Shown in pieces: positions 1-4,979 of a stretch of DNA of 5,313 nucleotides (positions within the stretch are counted from its first letter, which is position 1; the number at the start of each line of letters is the position of its first letter). The stretch comes from an uncultured Oscillospiraceae bacterium (GTDB taxonomy: Bacteria > Bacillota > Clostridia > Oscillospirales > Oscillospiraceae), in the NCBI GenBank assembly GCA_902478785.1, contig CABSMJ010000048.1, positions 1-5,313 on the forward strand, in the 5' to 3' direction. A program made the translations under genes and the position numbers. Below the pieces are notes generated by a model. The model did not search any database. It had not been told where the DNA came from and worked only from the letters and a program-made list of their open reading frames with translations.

Positions 1-1139
1 CCGACCTTGATGACAGCCACGCCGCCGGCCAGCTTGGCCAGACGCTCCTGCAGCTTCTCCTTGTCATACTCGGAAGTGGTGGCAGCGATCTGGGCGCGGA
101 TCTGGGCGATCCGATCCTGGATGGCCTGGCTGTCGCCGGCGCCGTCCACGATGGTGGTGTTCTCCTTGGTGATCTTCACCTGACGGGCATGGCCCAGCAT
201 ATCCAGCGTAGCGGACTTGAGCTCCAGGCCCACTTCCTCACTGATGACGGTGCCGCCGGTCAGAATGGCGATATCCTGCAGCATCTCCTTGCGCCGGTCA
301 CCGAAGCCGGGGGCCTTGACGCACACGGCGTTCAGGGTGCCGCGCAGCTTGTTGACGATCAGGGTGTTCAGGGCCTCGCCCTCCACATCCTCGGCGATGA
401 TCAGCAGCTTCTTGCCGGCCTGCACCAGCTGCTCCAGGATGGGCAGCAGATCGGTGATGACGGAGATCTTCTTGTCGGTGATGAGGATATAGGGGTCGTC
501 CAGGTTGGCCTCCATCTTCTCGGTGTCGGTGACCATGTAGGGGGTGATATAGCCCCGGTCGAACATCATGCCTTCCACGACCTCGCTGTAAGTCTCGGCG
601 GTCTTGGACTCCTCGATGGTGATGACGCCGTCGGCGCTGACCTTCTCCATGGCCTCGGCAATCAGGGTGCCGATCTTCTCGTCACCGCTGGACACGGCGC
701 CCACACGGGCGATGTCCTTGGAGCCGTCCACGGTCTTGGCCTGCTTCTTGACCTCGGCCACAGCAGCCTCCACGGCCTTGGCCATGCCCTTGCGCACCAC
801 GATGGGGTTGGCACCGGCGGCCAGGTTCTTCAGACCCTCGTGGATCATGGCCTGGGCCAGCAGAGTGGCGGTGGTGGTGCCGTCGCCGGCCACGTCGTTG
901 GTCTTGGTGGAGACTTCCTTCACCAGCTGAGCGCCCATGTTCTCAAAGGGATCATCCAGCTCGATCTCCTTGGCGATGGTCACGCCGTCGTTGGTGATGA
1001 GGGGAGCGCCGTACTTCTTGTCCAGAACCACGTTGCGGCCCTTGGGGCCCAGAGTGATCTTGACGGTATCGGCCAGAGAATTGACGCCGGCTTCCAGAGC
1101 CTTACGGGCTTCGTCGCCGCGCTTAATCAGCTTAGACAT
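1..1139 (-). CDS. groL: Chaperonin GroEL (Hsp60), 5' 70% of the gene, cut by the window edge
   Basis: ATP-driven group I chaperonin that encapsulates unfolded proteins in a double heptameric ring capped by GroES in the cytosol. The reading frame is open from ATG at 1139 to the left edge and gives 379 complete codons; full family length is about 540 residues, so the C-terminal equatorial part, with the second catalytic Asp and the C-terminal tail, lies outside. Visible hallmarks: TLGPKGRNV at residues 29-37 and GDGTTTAT at 85-92 (nucleotide pocket, with the Asp of GDGTTT at 86), DRGYITPY at 194-201, the apical-domain stretch LLIIAEDVEGEAL at 245-257, KAPGFGDRRK at 275-284, and KLQERLAKLAGGVAVIKVG at the edge. 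GGAGG at 1149-1153 sits 9 nt before the ATG and fixes the start. It is the second gene of the CIRCE-controlled groES-groEL operon, separated from groES by an unusually long, structured 188-bp spacer. No frameshift or missing conserved residue was seen. Confidence 0.98.
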   Translation of the reverse strand, partial: MSKLIKRGDEARKALEAGVNSLADTVKITLGPKGRNVVLDKKYGAPLITNDGVTIAKEIELDDPFENMGAQLVKEVSTKTNDVAGDGTTTATLLAQAMIHEGLKNLAAGANPIVVRKGMAKAVEAAVAEVKKQAKTVDGSKDIARVGAVSSGDEKIGTLIAEAMEKVSADGVITIEESKTAETYSEVVEGMMFDRGYITPYMVTDTEKMEANLDDPYILITDKKISVITDLLPILEQLVQAGKKLLIIAEDVEGEALNTLIVNKLRGTLNAVCVKAPGFGDRRKEMLQDIAILTGGTVISEEVGLELKSATLDMLGHARQVKITKENTTIVDGAGDSQAIQDRIAQIRAQIAATTSEYDKEKLQERLAKLAGGVAVIKV

Positions 1140-1327
1140 AATGCAAAACCTCCAAACATTCTTAAAGCGGGGGATTTCATCCCCCCTTTAGATTCCCCCT
1201 CACCAGTCTGCGGACTGGTGTCGCCGCCCACGGCGGCTGGGGTCAAGGGATTTTCGCCACGTACACGCCGCGACGAAAATGATTTACATGGGATTCGCCA
1301 GAGGCTAATAAATAGCTGCGGTGGATT
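1140..1327 (-). other. groES-groEL intergenic spacer with four stem-loops in the mRNA sense
   Basis: This 188-bp gap is long for a groES-groEL junction. Read in transcript order it holds: a 12-bp stem (1250-1261 with 1269-1280, 7-nt loop, two G.U wobbles); a 6-bp stem (1223-1228 with 1232-1237, 3-nt loop); a perfect 8-bp stem (1201-1208 with 1213-1220, 4-nt loop); and an 11-bp stem with one bulged G (1164-1175 with 1179-1189, loop GAA). A CCCC/GGGG pairing could close the two middle hairpins into a three-way junction. The last hairpin ends about 10 nt before the groEL ribosome binding site. The two wobbles in the first stem become C.A mismatches on the plus strand, so the groE mRNA is the better-folding strand. 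It may be an mRNA processing or stability element, or an inserted REP/MITE-like repeat; I cannot tell which from one copy. Confidence 0.7.
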
Positions 1328-1612
1328 TTACTCCACGATGGCCAGGATGTCGTTCTGACGGACGACCACGTACTCCACGTCCTCCAGAGTGACCTTGGTG
1401 CCGGCGTACTTATCGGTGATGACCTTGTCGCCGGGCTTGACGGTCATGGTAACGGTCTTGCCGTCCACAACGCCGCCGGGACCCACGGAGATGACTTCGG
1501 CCACAGAGGGCTTCTCCTTGGCAGAGCCGGTGAGGATGATGCCGCCCTTGGTGGTCTCCTCCACCTCCACCATTTTCAAGATCACACGATCAGCAAGCGG
1601 GGTGAGTTTCAT
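1328..1612 (-). CDS. groS: Co-chaperonin GroES (Hsp10)
   Basis: Heptameric lid of the GroEL folding chamber, acting in the cytosol. The 94-residue product matches the usual GroES length. It begins MKLTPLADRVILK, the classic N-terminal strand. The mobile loop that docks on GroEL is visible at about residues 17-34, with the hydrophobic IIL at 25-27 after KGG. The core VISVGPGG (about 40-47) and the C-terminal VVVRQNDILAIVE are also typical. I chose ATG at 1612 because AAGGAGG (1621-1627) lies 8 nt upstream. An in-frame TTG at 1639 would add nine residues but would place the ribosome binding site inside the gene and depart from the family N-terminus. It is the first gene of the operon with groEL, transcribed from the promoter and CIRCE operator just upstream, hence presumably HrcA-repressed and heat-inducible. 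Confidence 0.98.
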   Translation of the reverse strand: MKLTPLADRVILKMVEVEETTKGGIILTGSAKEKPSVAEVISVGPGGVVDGKTVTMTVKPGDKVITDKYAGTKVTLEDVEYVVVRQNDILAIVE

Positions 1613-1620
1613 GAAAAGTG

Positions 1621-1627
1621 CCTCCTT
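1621..1627 (-). promoter_or_regulatory. groES ribosome binding site
   Basis: AAGGAGG, a near-perfect Shine-Dalgarno, ends 8 nt before ATG 1612. It decides the groES start against the in-frame upstream TTG at 1639. Confidence 0.92.
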
Positions 1628-1655
1628 ATAGAAATTCAATTTGAAAAAACAAATT

Positions 1656-1692
1656 CAGCGTTAGCACTCAACTCCTTCGAGTGCTAACGCTG
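1656..1692 (-). promoter_or_regulatory. CIRCE operator (HrcA binding site), extended perfect palindrome
   Basis: The core is the exact consensus TTAGCACTC-N9-GAGTGCTAA at 1661-1687, with no mismatch. The pairing extends five more bases on each side (CAGCG/CGCTG), giving 14-bp perfect arms at 1656-1669 and 1679-1692. CIRCE is the binding site of the repressor HrcA, whose activity depends on GroEL, so the operon feeds back on itself. The operator starts within a few bases of the expected transcription start, downstream of the -10 box, where bound HrcA would block initiation. In the RNA it would also form a strong 5' hairpin. Only one copy is present; hrcA itself is not in the window. Confidence 0.97.
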
Positions 1693-1694
1693 TT

Positions 1695-1723
1695 ATCATA
1701 GCGCAAAGTATTCCGTTTGTAAA
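1695..1723 (-). promoter_or_regulatory. Sigma-A promoter of groES-groEL
   Basis: On the minus strand, -35 TTTACA (1718-1723, 5/6 match) and -10 TATGAT (1695-1700, 5/6) are separated by exactly 17 bp. Expected transcription start is near 1688, at the edge of CIRCE. This is the vegetative-promoter-plus-CIRCE layout known for class I heat-shock genes in Bacillus and Clostridia. Confidence 0.9.
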
Positions 1724-1777
1724 GGGGGTATCTATGAAGAATTTGTGAATTTGACGAAGAAATGGCAGGGGCGGAAA

Positions 1778-1799
1778 CGGGAGGCAAATGTGCCTCCCG
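1778..1799 (-). terminator. Hairpin terminator behind recR
   Basis: A perfect 9-bp stem (CGGGAGGCA with TGCCTCCCG) and 4-nt loop begin two bases after the recR stop codon. The following tract on the transcript is only TTTCC, so the U-run is weak; it may work as an intrinsic terminator or as a 3'-end stabiliser. It separates the rpe-recR transcript from the groE promoter, which lies downstream at 1695-1723. Confidence 0.65.
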
Positions 1800-1800
1800 C

Positions 1801-2400
1801 TCAGATCTCCTGCCGGCCGGCCAGGGCCCGCATGAGTGTGGCGTCGTCGGCAAATTCCAGGTGTCCACCCACGGGGATGCCGTAGGCCAGACGGGTGATG
1901 CGGACGTCAAAGGGCTTGAGGAGCCGGGCGATGTACATGGCGGTGGTCTCCCCCTCGGTGTCGGGGTTGGTAGCCATGATGACCTCCTGGATGCCGCCCT
2001 TGGCCACCCGGTCCACCAGGGACTTGATCTCCAGGTCGTCGGGGCCCACGTGGTTCATGGGGGAGAGGACGCCGTGGAGCACGTGGTAGCGGCCGTTGTA
2101 CTCCCGGGAGCGCTCAATGGCGGCCACGTCCCGGGGGTCCGCCACCACGCACAGCAGCGACTCATCCCGCTTGGGGGAGGAACAGATGGGGCACAGGCCC
2201 CCGGCGGTAAAGTTCCGGCACACGGGGCACAGTGTCACGTTTTTCTTGGCGTCCACAATGGCGTCGGCAAAGGCCTGGGCCTCCTGCTCCGGCAGGCTGA
2301 GTACATGAAAGGCCAGACGCTGGGCCGACTTGCCGCCGATGCCCGGCAGCTTGGCAAACTGCTCCACCAGATGTTCCAGTGGAGCGGGGAAATACTCCAT
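1801..2400 (-). CDS. recR: Recombination mediator protein RecR
   Basis: RecR forms a ring-shaped DNA clamp that works with RecO (and RecF) to load RecA on SSB-coated single-stranded DNA at gaps. The 199-residue product has the family's standard length and domain order: N-terminal helix-hairpin-helix LPGIGGKSAQRLAF (18-31), a four-cysteine zinc finger (C58, C61, C70, C73), a Toprim domain from about 81 to 175 including ATNPDTEGETTA (143-154), and the C-terminal YGIPVGGHLEFAD (173-185), where many homologues have GxPxGxxLEYAD. The ATG at 2400 is preceded by a modest GGAG at 2412-2415, 11 nt away, so translation may depend partly on coupling with rpe, whose stop is 38 bp upstream. In many Firmicutes recR follows dnaX and the YbaB-type gene; here it follows rpe, which is atypical. 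No damage was seen. Confidence 0.97.
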   Translation of the reverse strand: MEYFPAPLEHLVEQFAKLPGIGGKSAQRLAFHVLSLPEQEAQAFADAIVDAKKNVTLCPVCRNFTAGGLCPICSSPKRDESLLCVVADPRDVAAIERSREYNGRYHVLHGVLSPMNHVGPDDLEIKSLVDRVAKGGIQEVIMATNPDTEGETTAMYIARLLKPFDVRITRLAYGIPVGGHLEFADDATLMRALAGRQEI

Positions 2401-2438
2401 GTTGATTCACGCTCCAAAATCGGGGATAGGGAAAGGGC

Positions 2439-3083
2439 TCAGCCCCGCAGCTGGGCAATGCGGGCGGGGATGTCGTCGGCCTTGTACACGGCGCTGCCGG
2501 CCACCAGCACGTTGGCACCGGCCTCGATGCAGGTCTTGCAGGTAACGGCGTCCACGCCGCCGTCCACCTCCAGCTCGCACTCCGGACGGCGCTGGTCGAT
2601 CCAGCGGCGGATAGCGGAGACCTTGGGCATCATGTCTGCCATGAACTTCTGGCCGCCAAAGCCCGGCTCCACCGTCATCACCAGAATCAGGTCCACCTCG
2701 TCCAGGAAGGGGAGGACCGCCTCGGCGGGGGTCTTGGGCTTGATGACCACGCCGGGACGCTTGCCCTTGGCCCGGATGGCCCGGATGGCGGCGTGAATGT
2801 TCTCCTCCGTGTCCGCCTCCACATGGACGGTGACCAGGTCGGCGCCGGCGTCGCAGAACTGCTCCACATACCGCACAGGCCGGTCGATCATCAGGTGCAC
2901 GTCCAGGGGCAGCTTCGTCACCGGGCGGATGCACTGGACCACGGGAATGCCGATGGAGATGTTGGGGACGAACAGACCGTCCATCACGTCCACATGGACA
3001 TAGTCAGCGGATTCGATCCGATGGATGTCCCGCTCCAGATTGGCAAAATCCGCGGAGAGGATGGAGGGAGAAATTTTGATCAT
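2439..3083 (-). CDS. rpe: Ribulose-phosphate 3-epimerase
   Basis: Interconverts D-ribulose 5-phosphate and D-xylulose 5-phosphate in the non-oxidative pentose phosphate pathway, in the cytosol. The 214-residue TIM-barrel protein has all the hallmarks: SPSILSADFANL (5-16), HVDVMDGLFVPN (30-41), LDVHLMI (60-66), VEPGFGGQKF (138-147), EVDGGV (172-177) and VAGSAVY (194-200). The metal and acid/base residues known from this family are present: H30, D32, H63 and D174, with M34 in the active site. ATG 3083 is preceded by AGAGGA (3092-3097) 8 nt upstream. recR follows after 38 bp with no convincing terminator between, so the two are probably co-transcribed. Upstream lies a GC-rich leader of about 200 nt with several predicted hairpins and only a weak promoter candidate. 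Confidence 0.98.
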   Translation of the reverse strand: MIKISPSILSADFANLERDIHRIESADYVHVDVMDGLFVPNISIGIPVVQCIRPVTKLPLDVHLMIDRPVRYVEQFCDAGADLVTVHVEADTEENIHAAIRAIRAKGKRPGVVIKPKTPAEAVLPFLDEVDLILVMTVEPGFGGQKFMADMMPKVSAIRRWIDQRRPECELEVDGGVDAVTCKTCIEAGANVLVAGSAVYKADDIPARIAQLRG

Positions 3084-3280
3084 GGCAGGCTTCCTCTTTT
3101 CTTACGTGATACCGCCGGCGCGGCGGAGGGTGACGGCGGCGGGCGGCGGCGCATAGGATACACCAAGCGGCAACGCCGCCACGCGGCAGCTGGCGCGTCT
3201 CCCGGCCCCGGCGGAGCCGCTTTTCAGATAGGGGGCCGGAGGAGGCCAACGCCTCCCCGGCCCTCAGTTGACACCTCTTT
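3084..3280 (-). other. GC-rich, hairpin-rich leader upstream of rpe (possible structured RNA)
   Basis: If transcription starts near 3275, rpe has a 5' leader of about 190 nt. It can fold into three modules: (a) a 13-bp stem with one bulged base at 3233-3263, loop of 4; (b) a composite hairpin from 3165 to 3222 with a 7-bp base (3165-3171 with 3216-3222), a 5-bp middle (3176-3180 with 3210-3214) and a 5-bp top (3181-3185 with 3194-3198); (c) a perfect 6-bp hairpin at 3112-3126, just before the ribosome binding site. I do not recognise a known riboswitch class. GC-rich sequence folds easily by chance, and the palindromes do not show strand preference, so the functional reading is inference. No convincing gene lies in the whole 3084-3421 gap. 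Confidence 0.45.
3233..3263 (-). repeat. Inverted repeat in the rpe leader, 13-bp arms with one bulge
   Basis: Arms GGGCCGG plus GGAGGC pair fully across a 4-nt loop; one extra A at plus-strand 3240 is bulged. No U-run follows on either strand, so it is not a standard intrinsic terminator. In the rpe sense its 3' arm contains UCCUC, which is complementary to GAGGA of the rpe ribosome binding site. Confidence 0.75.
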
Positions 3281-3309
3281 AGTGTAGCAAAGGCGCGGCA
3301 CAAATGCAA
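3281..3309 (-). promoter_or_regulatory. Weak candidate promoter for rpe-recR
   Basis: On the minus strand TTGCAT (3304-3309, 3/6 match to TTGACA) and TACACT (3281-3286, 4/6 match to TATAAT) are 17 bp apart. It is the best-spaced pair I found between the yitT terminator and rpe, but the match is poor. Confidence 0.35.
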
Positions 3310-3355
3310 GAGTCAATGCCTGGTGGACAGGCAGGGCAGCTGGGGGAAGAAAGGA

Positions 3356-3400
3356 CCCCTGCCCTCTCTCCGGGAAGGGGCCCTGGAGAGAAGGCAGGGG
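3356..3400 (-). terminator. Long intrinsic-type terminator of the YitT gene
   Basis: A 16-bp stem (3356-3371 with 3385-3400) closes a 13-nt loop about 20 bp after the YitT stop. On the minus-strand transcript one pair is a G.U wobble; on the plus strand the same position is a C.A mismatch. This points to the minus strand as the functional RNA. The following tract (TCCTTTCTTCC) is pyrimidine-rich with interrupted Us. Confidence 0.8.
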
Positions 3401-3421
3401 ATGGTGTCTGGGGGAAAGGAG

Positions 3422-4315
3422 TCAATCCCTGTCGCCGATCTTGCGGGGGAAGTTGCCGTCGATGTGGACGCCCTCCTGGAAGATGATGAAGGCGTGGGCA
3501 TTGATGTGATGCACCGCGTGGCGCAGCTCCTCGATCTCGTACTTGGAAAGACATACGCACAGCACCTTCACATCGGTGCCCGTGTAGGCGCCGATGCCGT
3601 CCCAGTAGGTGACGCCCCGGTGGAGGGTGTCCATAATATAGTGGGACATCTCGTCGGCCTGCTCCCGGGTGAAGATCAGGGCCTGGACGTTGATGTTCTG
3701 CTGGTGCATCCGGTCCAGAATCAGCACGGTGAAGAAGTTGTAGATGACGGAGTAGATGGCCACAGAGGCGTCAAAGAGGAACAGGCACAGGGAGTAGAGC
3801 ACCACATTGAAGCCCAAATTGAACCGGCCCACGGTGAAGTTGCTGCCCTTTTTGGACAGATACAGGCCCACCACGTCCAGTCCACCGCCGGAGCAGCCGC
3901 AGGTGAGGATCAAGCCGCTGCCGATACCGGTGAAGATGCCGCCCAGAAGGCAGGAGGTCAGCATGTCCTCCACCACCGGCTCCGAGGGGATGGGGATGAT
4001 GCTGTAAAAGATGGAATAGGCCACGGTGCAGATGACGGTCTTGAGCAGCAGATCCCGGCCCAGGGCCTTGTAGGCCAACAGGAATAGCGGCACGTTAAAG
4101 ATGGCATAGAGGATACCGGCCAGGTCATAGCTGCCGCCGCCGATGCCGAAATGGGTGTAGAGCAGGGTGCGGATCACCTGGCAAAAGCCCAGCAGACCGC
4201 CGGTATACAGCCCCTGGGGCACGATAAAGATATTCAGGGACAGGGCGCTGATGAAGCAGCCCACCACGCCCATCAGAATGCGCAGCCACCGGTTGTGCAG
4301 CGTATTATACAGCAT
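3422..4315 (-). CDS. YitT family membrane protein (YitT_membrane plus DUF2179 domains)
   Basis: Integral membrane protein of the widespread Firmicute YitT family, whose substrate or role is not established. The 297-residue length fits. Hydrophobic segments are visible at about 11-33, 35-52, 64-84, 91-108, 117-139 and 169-201 (the last may be two spans). The signature glycine-rich loop is CGCSGGGLDVVG at 139-150, related to the GGSTGGTDI type of other members. The soluble C-terminal DUF2179 domain (about 208-292) shows RGVTYWDGIGAYTG (233-246) and a regulatory-domain-like alpha/beta tail ending in AFIIFQEGVHIDGNF. AGGAGGGG at 4324-4331 lies 8 nt before ATG 4315. It is apparently monocistronic, with its own near-consensus promoter at 4377-4406 and terminator at 3356-3400. 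The gene could be an exporter or a signalling membrane protein; I would not assign a ligand. Confidence 0.93.
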   Translation of the reverse strand: MLYNTLHNRWLRILMGVVGCFISALSLNIFIVPQGLYTGGLLGFCQVIRTLLYTHFGIGGGSYDLAGILYAIFNVPLFLLAYKALGRDLLLKTVICTVAYSIFYSIIPIPSEPVVEDMLTSCLLGGIFTGIGSGLILTCGCSGGGLDVVGLYLSKKGSNFTVGRFNLGFNVVLYSLCLFLFDASVAIYSVIYNFFTVLILDRMHQQNINVQALIFTREQADEMSHYIMDTLHRGVTYWDGIGAYTGTDVKVLCVCLSKYEIEELRHAVHHINAHAFIIFQEGVHIDGNFPRKIGDRD

Positions 4316-4376
4316 AGGGCAAGCCCCTCCTCTTTTGATGATGATATCCAGGTGCGATTCCTTCTATATATGATGG

Positions 4377-4406
4377 ATTATAAGAGGGAAGACGGGAGAA
4401 AGTCAA
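4377..4406 (-). promoter_or_regulatory. Strong sigma-A promoter of the YitT gene
   Basis: -35 TTGACT (4401-4406, 5/6) and a perfect -10 TATAAT (4377-4382), 18 bp apart. It starts directly behind the terminator of the upstream operon, so the YitT gene is an independent unit with a leader of about 55 nt. Confidence 0.88.
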
Positions 4407-4419
4407 GGGAATTCCCCCA

Positions 4420-4457
4420 AAAGGGGAAAAGCCTCCCCGGCCGGCGGCCGGAGAGGC
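4420..4457 (-). terminator. Intrinsic terminator of the three-gene sigma-like operon
   Basis: A 12-bp stem (4431-4442 with 4446-4457) with a GCC loop is followed on the transcript by TTTT-CCCC-TTTT. One pair is U.G on the minus-strand RNA and a mismatch on the plus strand, which confirms direction. It starts 11 bp after the stop of the region-4 gene. Confidence 0.9.
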
Positions 4458-4468
4458 GGTGGAAGGGG

Positions 4469-4765
4469 CTAAAATCCGTAGCGCAGACAACGATAGAGGC
4501 GGTTTTTCGCCCGAACCAGAGTCCGGGAGACGGTGGAGCGGTTGAGCCCCAGCTCCCGGGCAATCTGGGCCATGTTCTTGCCCTGGTCGAAGTACATGGC
4601 CAGCACCTGGCGCTGGCGGGGGGTCAGCTCCTGGACCCGAGCCCGGCGCAGGTTGCGCTTGAGCCGGTCCATCTGCTCGGAGTTGTCCTCGGCGTTTTCC
4701 CGGAGCCATACCGTCAGGTCGCCGGCAAACTCGCTGGCGCGGGTATCAAAGGGTGTATTTGCCAC
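4469..4765 (-). CDS. Small sigma-70 region-4-like DNA-binding protein
   Basis: A 98-residue protein. Residues 47-96 form a typical sigma region 4 / LuxR-like helix-turn-helix: LTPRQRQVLAMYF (47-59), then MAQIARELGLNRSTVSRTLVRAKNRLYRCL (split here as helix 2 at 65-72 and recognition helix at 75-86). Residues 11-45 are charged and probably helical. Region 2, which binds the -10 element and core polymerase, is absent, so it cannot be a complete sigma factor by itself; it may be an accessory sigma subunit, an anti-sigma-like binder or a simple regulator. The start is GTG at 4765, strongly supported by AGGAGGT at 4775-4781, 9 nt away. It overlaps the upstream gene by 20 nt in another frame, implying translational coupling. 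Last gene before the 4420-4457 terminator. Its targets are unknown. Confidence 0.85.
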   Translation of the reverse strand: MANTPFDTRASEFAGDLTVWLRENAEDNSEQMDRLKRNLRRARVQELTPRQRQVLAMYFDQGKNMAQIARELGLNRSTVSRTLVRAKNRLYRCLRYGF

Positions 4766-4979
4766 TGCGCTGATACCTCCTGTCGTAGTAGTGGGCGGTG
4801 AGCTTTTGCAGTTCCCGGGCTTCCCGCAGCAGAGGCGTCAGATCCCGCTCCCGCTGCTCCAGCCGCCGGCGCTCCTCCGGGTCCTCACTCTCCTTCCGAG
4901 CCGTGCGCAGCAGCACGATGCGCTCCTTCAGGGCCGCCGCGCTGCTTTGATAGGCCCATGAGATCTCCAGTAGTGTCAT
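4746..4979 (-). CDS. Hypothetical 77-aa charged helical protein
   Basis: No family recognised. The 77 residues are rich in Arg, Glu and Leu, and residues about 15-64 look like one or two long amphipathic helices (coiled-coil-prone, with EERRRLEQRERD at 35-46). The tail, AHYYDRRYQRSGKY (62-75), is aromatic and basic, which could suit nucleic-acid or polymerase contact, but that is inference. ATG 4979 overlaps the stop of the gene before it as ATGA, and its last 20 nt overlap the start of the region-4 gene, so the protein sits translationally locked between the other two. This arrangement suggests stoichiometric production and a possible complex. A longer in-frame start at 5171 (GTG) exists but would run through the zinc-ribbon gene; I reject it. 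Confidence 0.75.
   Translation of the reverse strand: MTLLEISWAYQSSAAALKERIVLLRTARKESEDPEERRRLEQRERDLTPLLREARELQKLTAHYYDRRYQRSGKYTL
4775..4781 (-). promoter_or_regulatory. Ribosome binding site of the region-4 gene, inside the upstream gene
   Basis: AGGAGGT, a full consensus match, lies 9 nt before GTG 4765 and within codons of the 77-aa gene. It decides the non-ATG start. Confidence 0.88.

Noticed and set aside
189..1358. Long open frame on the plus strand, 389 codons
   Set aside because: It is antisense to groEL and the spacer; its Gly/His/Leu/Asp-rich low-complexity product is the mirror of GC-rich codons, and it has no family resemblance.
1613..1639. Nine-residue N-terminal extension of GroES from a TTG codon
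   Set aside because: It contains the Shine-Dalgarno of the ATG at 1612 and does not fit the conserved GroES N-terminus.
2401..2438. GGGC-TGA-GCCC mini-hairpin at the rpe stop as a terminator
   Set aside because: Only four base pairs with no U-run; rpe and recR are more likely co-transcribed.
1762..2796. Long plus-strand open frame of 344 codons
   Set aside because: Antisense to recR and rpe, both unmistakable by motif; composition is typical of a shadow frame.
2407..2934. Minus-strand frame of 175 codons inside rpe
   Set aside because: Shifted frame of rpe with Gly/Arg-rich low-complexity product; rpe itself is complete.
3268..3273. Perfect TTGACA on the plus strand
   Set aside because: No -10-like hexamer follows at 15-19 bp and no plus-strand gene lies downstream.
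3004..3309. Minus-strand frame of 101 codons covering the rpe leader
   Set aside because: Very Arg/Pro-rich (RRRHPPPRRR), overlaps the first 80 bases of rpe out of frame and has no ribosome binding site; better explained as GC-rich leader sequence.
3317..3333. 6-bp inverted repeat TGCCTG/CAGGCA
   Set aside because: Short, without a U-run and between two better-supported elements; likely chance.
3323..4087. Plus-strand open frame of 254 codons
   Set aside because: Antisense to the YitT gene, and it starts inside that gene's terminator hairpin.
4305..4709. Minus-strand frame of 134 codons
   Set aside because: Shifted frame of the region-4 gene that reads through a terminator and promoter.
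4151..4801. Plus-strand open frame of 216 codons
   Set aside because: Runs antisense through the YitT promoter, a terminator and the region-4 gene; no recognisable domain.
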